Shown: one piece after another, positions 22,782 to 27,690 of the stretch
Layout of the letters: every line of letters starts with the position of its first letter
Numbering within the stretch: the stretch's first letter is position 1
Assembly: GCA_002454125.1 (NCBI GenBank)
Contig: DKII01000021.1
Span: forward strand, 1-27,690
Origin: Novosphingobium sp. UBA6722
Lineage (GTDB): Bacteria; Pseudomonadota; Alphaproteobacteria; Sphingomonadales; Sphingomonadaceae
Direction of reading: 5' to 3'
DNA: 27,690 nt
Made by a program: the position numbers and the translations under genes
Notes under the pieces: generated by a model
Databases searched by the model: none
The model's input: only the letters and a program-made list of their open reading frames with translations
Told to the model about the DNA's origin: nothing

Positions 22782-22985
22782 ATGCCCAAGCTCAAGACGA
22801 AGAGCGGCGTCAAGAAGCGCTTCAAGCTCACCGCCACCGGCAAGATCAAGCACGGTGCGGTCGGCAAGCGGCACCGTTTGATCAGCCACAACGCCAAGTA
22901 CATCCGCCAGCATCGCCGCACCGACACGATCTCTGACGCAGACGCGAAGACGATCAAGAAGTGGGCGCCCTACGGGCTGAACTGA
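22782..22985 (+). CDS. rpmI: Ribosomal protein bL35
   Basis: A 67-residue basic protein: MPKLKTKSGVKKRFKLTATG, then HRLISHNAKYIRQHRR, the bL35 signature. It is part of the large ribosomal subunit near the peptidyl-transferase region. AAGGAGACGAAA precedes the ATG. rplT follows 13 bases downstream, the usual pairing. infC, often found just before rpmI, is not here. Confidence 0.98.
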   Translation: MPKLKTKSGVKKRFKLTATGKIKHGAVGKRHRLISHNAKYIRQHRRTDTISDADAKTIKKWAPYGLN

Positions 22986-22998
22986 GGAGTACGGATAA

Positions 22999-23358
22999 AT
23001 GGCACGTGTCAAAAGGGGTGTAACCACCCGCGCCAAGCATAAGCGGCTTCTCGAACAGGCAGCGGGCTACCGCGGCCGCCGGAAGAACACCATTCGCGTT
23101 GCGCGTCAGGCGGTCGAAAAGGCCGGCCAGTACGCCTACCGCGACCGCAAGGTTAAGAAGCGGACCTTCCGCGCTCTGTGGATCCAGCGCATCAACGCTG
23201 CGGTTCGCGCCGAAGGCCTGACCTATTCGCAGTTCATCCACGGCACCAAGCTGGCCGGGATCGAACTCGACCGCAAGGCAATGGCCGACCTGGCGATGAA
23301 CGAAGGCGGCGTCTTCGCGGCCGTCATCGCCCAGGCCAAGGCTGCCCTCCCGGCTTAA
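22999..23358 (+). CDS. rplT: Ribosomal protein bL20
   Basis: A 119-residue basic protein with the bL20 pattern: MARVKRGVTTRAKHKRLLEQ, GYRGRRKNTIRVARQAVEKA, KRTFRALWIQRINAAVRAEG, YSQFIHGTKLAGIELDRKAM. It is an early assembly protein that binds 23S rRNA and, in some bacteria, represses its own operon by binding the mRNA leader. GAGGAG is upstream of the ATG. A strong intrinsic terminator follows its stop. Confidence 0.98.
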   Translation: MARVKRGVTTRAKHKRLLEQAAGYRGRRKNTIRVARQAVEKAGQYAYRDRKVKKRTFRALWIQRINAAVRAEGLTYSQFIHGTKLAGIELDRKAMADLAMNEGGVFAAVIAQAKAALPA

Positions 23359-23382
23359 GCCGCGGGCAACCCGCCACAGCGC

Positions 23383-23417
23383 AAGGGGCGCGGACGGGTA
23401 ACCGTCTGCGCCCTTTT
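23383..23417 (+). terminator. Rho-independent terminator of rpmI-rplT
   Basis: A long stem (about 15 bp, including two G-T pairs) closes a GTAA tetraloop (23398-23401) and ends in TTTTC. It starts 25 bases after the rplT stop. The T-run is on the plus strand only. Confidence 0.88.
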
Positions 23418-23527
23418 CGTATCGGATTGAAGCGATCGCGCTGAAAAGCTTGCGGGCACAGTGCGGCAATGCAAGTATCACCCCAATCCCGGATGCGACC
23501 ACGGGAAACAGGGGTGTTAGCGCTACA

Positions 23528-24415
23528 ATGAGCAGCCAGCGACTGGGTGAGGCGGTGCGGGTCCGCTTCTTCATGCCATCGCCGGCATTGGCGCCCTATA
23601 TCACCACCTATTACCTGACCGAGGTCGATATCGCCCCGGATGCCCGGATCGAGGACTGGCTTCATCCCGAGTGGGCCAACCTGCGCTTCGCCCACAACGA
23701 TAGCTGGGAGGCCGGGATCGGCGCCGAGCCGCTGCGCCCCATGCCGCACTTCATCGCCACCGGCCCAACCAGCCATGCCGCCCGGTTCCGCACCGGGCCA
23801 ATGCGCAGCTGGGGGATCGGACTGCTGCCGCTGGGCTGGGCCCGGCTGGTTGGCGTGGCTGCGGTCAATCACGCCGATCGCACCTGCGATGGCGCGGCCA
23901 CTGCCGCCTATGCCCACTTCACCCCGCTGCTGGACACGATCTTTGCCGGATCGGCGGATCCTGCGGCCGAGGCCCAGCGGATCGATGCCTTCCTGCTGGG
24001 CCTGCTCGCCCAGCGTCCACCAGCCGAGGACGAGGCCCGGATCAAGGCGGCGCACGGCGCGCTGGTCGATCTCGATTCGGGCACGGTCAGCGAACTGGCC
24101 GAGAGAATCGGGCTATCCCCGCGCTCGCTTGAGCGATTGTCGCTGCGCGCGTTCGGGTTCTCGCCCAAGCTGTTGCTGCGGCGGCAACGGTTCCTGCGCA
24201 GCCTGGCCCAGTTCATGCTCGATCCCTCGCTGTCATGGATCAAGACGCTGGATTGCCAATATGTCGATCAGGCGCACTTCGTCCGCGATTTCAAGCGCTT
24301 CATGGCCATGAGCCCCAGCACCTATGCCGCGCTGGAGCACCCGGTGCTGCGGGCTGCGGCGCAAGCCCGCGCTGCCGCCGCCGGGGCCGCCGTCCAGGCC
24401 CTGCACCGCCCCTGA
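23528..24415 (+). CDS. AraC-family transcriptional regulator 1
   Basis: A 295-residue regulator. Residues about 1-180 form an N-terminal sensing domain (RFFMPSPALAPYITTYYLTE, LHPEWANLRFAHND, GIGLLPLGWARLVG). Residues about 185-265 are the two helix-turn-helix motifs of AraC/XylS: ELAERIGLSPRSLERLSLRA with FGFSPKLLLRRQRFLRSL, and WIKTLDCQYVDQAHFVRDF with FMAMSPSTYAAL. The second HTH has Cys-Gln where most family members have a Gly-Phe/Tyr pair. I chose the ATG at 23528, where similarity to the next gene begins. Its stop overlaps the next start (TGATG). Targets and ligand are unknown. Confidence 0.9.
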   Translation: MSSQRLGEAVRVRFFMPSPALAPYITTYYLTEVDIAPDARIEDWLHPEWANLRFAHNDSWEAGIGAEPLRPMPHFIATGPTSHAARFRTGPMRSWGIGLLPLGWARLVGVAAVNHADRTCDGAATAAYAHFTPLLDTIFAGSADPAAEAQRIDAFLLGLLAQRPPAEDEARIKAAHGALVDLDSGTVSELAERIGLSPRSLERLSLRAFGFSPKLLLRRQRFLRSLAQFMLDPSLSWIKTLDCQYVDQAHFVRDFKRFMAMSPSTYAALEHPVLRAAAQARAAAAGAAVQALHRP

Positions 24416-25323
24416 TGCCAAACGCCGCGCCCACCGACGTTGCCGTGAAGGTGCGGTTCTATGCCCCGCCGCCCAGCCTGCAGGCGTGCTTCACCACCTT
24501 TTACCTGACCGAGATCGACCTGCCCGAGGGCGATCAGGTGACCGACGCGCTGCAGCCCGAATGGGCCAATCTGCGCTTTTTTGCCGGCGAGCGGCCCTGC
24601 GCCTGGATCGACGGCGGCGATCGGGTGGAGAATGCGCGCTTTGTTGCCACCGGCCCCAGCACGCGCTCCACCAATTTCCGCCTGGGGCCAGCCCGGTTCT
24701 GGGGCATCGGCCTGATGCCGCTGGGTTGGGCGCGATTCATCGGTCTGCCGGCTGCCGATCATGCCAACCTGATCGCCGACGGCGATCGCCATGACAGCTT
24801 CGCCCGCTTCGTGCCGCTGGCCGCAAGCCTGACCCTGCGGCCCGAGGACGAAGCCGAAGAGCTGGCCCGGATCATCGCCTATTTCGAATCGATCCCGCCA
24901 ATCGATCCCGAGGAAGAGGCCCGGATCCTGGCGATTCACGCCGCGCTGGTTGATCCGGAGATAAATTCTGTCGCCGAGATGGTTGAGCTTTCCGCGATCG
25001 GCCAGCGGACGGTCGAGCGGCTGTGCCTGCGCCATTTCGGCTTTCCGCCCAAGCTGCTGCTGCGCCGCCAACGCTTCATGCGCAGCCTGGCGCAATTCAT
25101 GCTCGACCGTTCGCGCAAGTGGATCGGGGCGATCGACCAGCACTATCACGACCAGGCCCAGTTCGTCCGCGACTTCCGCGAATTCATGGGCATGAGCCCG
25201 CGCCAATATGCCGCCCTGCCCCACCCGGTGCTCGAACGCTTCATGTATGAGCGGGCGCGGGTTCACGGCGCTGCCGTCCAGACGCTTGATACGCCAGCCG
25301 GAGCAACCACGCCCAGCGAATAG
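24415..25323 (+). CDS. AraC-family transcriptional regulator 2 (tandem paralog)
   Basis: A 302-residue paralog of the preceding regulator, aligned along its whole length (VKVRFYAPPPSLQACFTTFY, LQPEWANLRFFAGE, GIGLMPLGWARFIGLPAADH). The HTH region begins at the same residue (~185): VAEMVELSAIGQRTVERLCL, FGFPPKLLLRRQRFMRSLAQ and YHDQAQFVRDFREFMGMSP. The ATG at 24415-24417 shares one base with the upstream TGA, so the pair is co-translated. This pattern indicates tandem duplication followed by divergence. What the two sense is unknown. Confidence 0.9.
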   Translation: MPNAAPTDVAVKVRFYAPPPSLQACFTTFYLTEIDLPEGDQVTDALQPEWANLRFFAGERPCAWIDGGDRVENARFVATGPSTRSTNFRLGPARFWGIGLMPLGWARFIGLPAADHANLIADGDRHDSFARFVPLAASLTLRPEDEAEELARIIAYFESIPPIDPEEEARILAIHAALVDPEINSVAEMVELSAIGQRTVERLCLRHFGFPPKLLLRRQRFMRSLAQFMLDRSRKWIGAIDQHYHDQAQFVRDFREFMGMSPRQYAALPHPVLERFMYERARVHGAAVQTLDTPAGATTPSE

Positions 25324-25394
25324 CAGATTCGGTTTTGACCCTGCCTGCAAGGCCGCTAAAGGCGCCATTCCAAGCAAAGGACAGGGCCAAACCA

Positions 25395-26492
25395 GTGGAT
25401 TACGCAAGCACCCGTGAAGAGGCGCTGGCACGCATTGCCGCCGCGCAGGATCTCGACGCGCTGGAGGCCTTGCGGATCGAGTTTCTGGGCAAGCAAGGCT
25501 CGATCTCGGGCCTGCTCAAGACCCTGGGCGCAATGTCGCCCGAAGACCGTCAGACCGTCGGCCCGCAGATCCATGCCCTGCGCGAAGGCGTGACCGAAGC
25601 GCTCGCTGCCCGCAAGGCTGGCCTTGAAGCGGCAGTCCTCGAAGCGCGTCTCGCCAATGAAACGGTCGACCTGACCCTGCCCGCCCCTGAAACGCCGCGC
25701 GGCTCGGTCCACCCGGTCAGCCAAGTGATGGACGAACTGGCCGAGATCTTCGCCGACCTGGGCTTCGCCGTCGCCACCGGTCCCGAGATCGAGGACGACT
25801 GGCACAACTTCACCGCGCTCAACATCCCGGAAAGCCATCCGGCCCGCGCGATGCACGATACCTTCTACTTCCCCGACAAGGATGCCGAAGGCCGGGCGAC
25901 GCTGCTGCGCACCCACACCAGCCCGGTGCAGATCCGCGCGATGATCGAGCAGGGCGCGCCGATCCGCATCATTGCACCCGGCCGCGTGTACCGGTCTGAC
26001 AGCGACGCCACGCACACACCGATGTTCCACCAGGTCGAAGGCATGGTCATCGACCGCGGCATTCACCTCGGCCACCTCAAGTGGACGCTCGAGACCTTCC
26101 TCAAGGCCTTCTTCGAGCGTGACGATATCGTCCTGCGCCTGCGCCCCAGCTACTTCCCCTTCACCGAACCTTCGGTCGAGGTCGACGTCGGCTTCGCGCT
26201 GGTGGGCGGCAAGCGCGTGCTCGGCGGTTCAGGCGATGCGCCGGGTCATGGCTGGATGGAACTGCTCGGCAGCGGGATGATGAACCGCAAGGTCATCGCC
26301 GCCGGCGGGCTCGATCCGGACGAGTGGCAGGGCTTTGCCTTCGGCGTCGGCGTCGATCGCCTTGCCATGCTGAAATACGGGATGGACGACCTGCGCGCCT
26401 TCTTCGATGGCGATGCCCGCTGGCTGTCGCACTATGGCTTCAACCCCAACGACGTCCCGACCCTGTCGGGCGGCGTCGGCACTGCGGCTTGA
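25395..26492 (+). CDS. pheS: Phenylalanyl-tRNA synthetase alpha subunit
   Basis: A 365-residue class II synthetase subunit, the catalytic half of the alpha2beta2 enzyme that charges tRNA-Phe. The N-terminal ~85 residues form the tRNA-binding coiled coil (LEALRIEFLGKQGSISGLLK). The catalytic domain shows HPVSQVMDELAEIFADLGF, MHDTFYF, LLRTHTSPVQIRAM, motif 2 at about 205-215 (PMFHQVEGMVID) and motif 3 near 312-325 (GFAFGVGVDRLAMLKYG). I favour the GTG at 25395-25397, with AAGGACAG upstream. An in-frame TTG at 25335 would add 20 residues unlike the family N terminus. pheT follows after 13 bases. Confidence 0.95.
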   Translation: MDYASTREEALARIAAAQDLDALEALRIEFLGKQGSISGLLKTLGAMSPEDRQTVGPQIHALREGVTEALAARKAGLEAAVLEARLANETVDLTLPAPETPRGSVHPVSQVMDELAEIFADLGFAVATGPEIEDDWHNFTALNIPESHPARAMHDTFYFPDKDAEGRATLLRTHTSPVQIRAMIEQGAPIRIIAPGRVYRSDSDATHTPMFHQVEGMVIDRGIHLGHLKWTLETFLKAFFERDDIVLRLRPSYFPFTEPSVEVDVGFALVGGKRVLGGSGDAPGHGWMELLGSGMMNRKVIAAGGLDPDEWQGFAFGVGVDRLAMLKYGMDDLRAFFDGDARWLSHYGFNPNDVPTLSGGVGTAA

Positions 26493-26505
26493 GGAGGGCG
26501 GCACG

Positions 26506-27690
26506 ATGAAGTTCTCGCTTTCCTGGCTCAAGGACCACCTCGACACCTCGGCTTCGGTCGAGGAGATTGCGGCCAAGCTCAACGCCGTCGGGCTTGAGGT
26601 CGAAGGGACCGAGGATCCCGCCGCCAAGCTCGCCGGATTCAAGGTCGCCAAGGTACTGACCGCCGAGCGCCACCCCAATGCCGACAAGCTGCAGGTGCTG
26701 ACTGTCGATACCGGAGACGGTACGCCGCTGCAGGTCGTTTGCGGCGCGCCCAATGCCCGTGCCGGCCTGGTCGGCGTGCTCGGCCTGCCGGGTGCAGTGG
26801 TTCCAGCCGGCGGGTTCGAGCTCAAGAAGAGCGCGATCCGCGGCGTTGAGAGCAACGGCATGATGTGCTCGACCCGCGAGCTCGAACTGGGCGACGATCA
26901 CGACGGGATCATCGAGCTTCCGGCCGATGCGCCGGTGGGCACCGCCTTTGCCGATTATCACGGCACCGATCCGGTCTTCGACGTGGCGATCACGCCGAAC
27001 CGGCCGGACTGCATGGGCGTCTATGGCATTGCCCGCGATCTGGCTGCGGCCGGCCTCGGCACGCTCAAGCCAATTGCGGTTCAGGCCGTACCCGGCAGCT
27101 TCCCCTGCCCGCTGCCGATCCGCACCGACGATCCCGAAGGCTGCCCGGCCTTCTTCGGCCGCGCGATCCGCGGCGTGAAGAACGGTGTCTCGCCGCAATG
27201 GCTGCAGGACCGGCTGCTCAGCGCTGGCCAGCGCCCGATCTCGGCGCTGGTCGACATCACCAATTACGTCATGCTGGCCTATGGTCGCCCGGCCCACGCC
27301 TATGACCTTGCAAAGCTGAGCGGGGCAATCTTCGCCCGCCGCGCGGTGGACGGGGAAAGCTGCCTCGCGCTCAACGGCAAGGAATACACGCTGACCTCGG
27401 CGATGACTGTAATTGCCGACGACAAGGGCGTGCACGACATCGCCGGGATCATGGGCGGTGAGCATTCGGGCTGTTCGGACGAAACGACCGACGTACTGTT
27501 GGAGGTGGCCTATTTCGATCCGGTCCGCATTGGCGAGACTGGCCGCGCGCTCAACCTGACCTCTGACGCCCGCGCCCGGTTCGAGCGCGGGGTCGATCCG
27601 GCCTTCCTCGATGCCGGCCTGGCGATCCTGACCGAACTGATCGTCGAGATCTGCGGCGGGGAGCCGAGCGAAGTGATCCAGGCCGGCAAT
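26506..27690 (+). CDS. pheT: Phenylalanyl-tRNA synthetase beta subunit (3' end cut by window edge)
   Basis: The frame starts with ATG at 26506-26508 after GAGGAGGGCGG and is open to the right edge, giving 395 residues, about half of the usual ~800. It begins MKFSLSWLKDHLDTSASVEE. The EMAP-like tRNA-binding OB domain is at about 40-150 (KVLTAERHPNADKLQVLTVD, GVESNGMMCSTRELELG). Next come FDVAITPNRPDCMGVYGIAR and the B3/4 editing domain at about 215-375 (RPISALVDITNYVMLAYGRP, HDIAGIMGGEHSGCSDET). The tail RFERGVDPAFLDAGLAILTE leads into the B5 region. The beta subunit binds tRNA and removes mischarged tyrosine. Confidence 0.96.
   Translation, partial: MKFSLSWLKDHLDTSASVEEIAAKLNAVGLEVEGTEDPAAKLAGFKVAKVLTAERHPNADKLQVLTVDTGDGTPLQVVCGAPNARAGLVGVLGLPGAVVPAGGFELKKSAIRGVESNGMMCSTRELELGDDHDGIIELPADAPVGTAFADYHGTDPVFDVAITPNRPDCMGVYGIARDLAAAGLGTLKPIAVQAVPGSFPCPLPIRTDDPEGCPAFFGRAIRGVKNGVSPQWLQDRLLSAGQRPISALVDITNYVMLAYGRPAHAYDLAKLSGAIFARRAVDGESCLALNGKEYTLTSAMTVIADDKGVHDIAGIMGGEHSGCSDETTDVLLEVAYFDPVRIGETGRALNLTSDARARFERGVDPAFLDAGLAILTELIVEICGGEPSEVIQAGN

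Noticed and set aside
25335..25394. Upstream TTG start for pheS
   Set aside because: The added 20 residues are unlike the family N terminus. The GTG at 25395 with AAGGACAG upstream fits better.
1..27690. tRNA genes, CRISPR arrays or insertion sequences
   Set aside because: I looked for cloverleaf-like blocks, evenly spaced direct repeats and transposase motifs by eye and saw none that hold up.

Overview
The window is GC-rich DNA (about two thirds G+C by eye) with tightly packed genes. It looks alphaproteobacterial, most likely a sphingomonad. That placement is an inference from the codon style, the rpmI-rplT ... pheS-pheT block on the right and the purU sequence; no rRNA or other decisive marker is present.

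Left part (1-20,576, all minus strand, running off the left edge): one very compact operon of at least 20 genes encoding a phage-tail-like contractile injection system of the extracellular type (eCIS; Afp/PVC/MAC-like). Read in transcription order from about 20.6 kb it holds: a Pvc16-like tail-terminator/cap protein, a protein with a carboxypeptidase-regulatory-like domain, sheath 1, tube 1, sheath 2, tube 2, a small Afp6-like (DUF5908-like) protein, an Afp7-like tube/LysM protein, a spike split into gp27-like and gp5-like polypeptides, a PAAR tip, a gp25-like wedge protein, two baseplate J-like proteins, a large gpI-like tail protein, three paralogous proteins of unknown function, and two further unknown proteins, the last cut by the window edge. 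Most junctions are 4-base start/stop overlaps, so translation is probably coupled. The AAA+ ATPase, tape measure and effectors usual for eCIS loci are not in the window and may lie beyond the left edge. No capsid, terminase, portal, integrase or lysis gene is seen, which argues against a prophage.

Upstream of this operon (20,577-20,858) is a gap with an AT-rich patch, a near-consensus sigma-54 (-24/-12) element on the minus strand and, about 115-140 bases further upstream, an inverted repeat that could bind an activator. Together they suggest activator-dependent expression of the injection system.

Right part (20,859-27,690): chromosomal housekeeping genes. A minus-strand purU-maoC pair (formyltetrahydrofolate deformylase and a MaoC-like hydratase) is divergent from a gamma-glutamylcyclotransferase-like gene. 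Then come rpmI-rplT (ribosomal proteins bL35 and bL20) with a strong intrinsic terminator, two tandem overlapping paralogous AraC-type regulators, and pheS-pheT (phenylalanyl-tRNA synthetase; pheT cut by the right edge).

The most interesting material is the triplicated uncharacterised family at the 3' end of the injection-system operon. Three proteins share the same N-terminal scaffold but carry different coiled-coil, helical, cysteine-rich or fibre-like additions.
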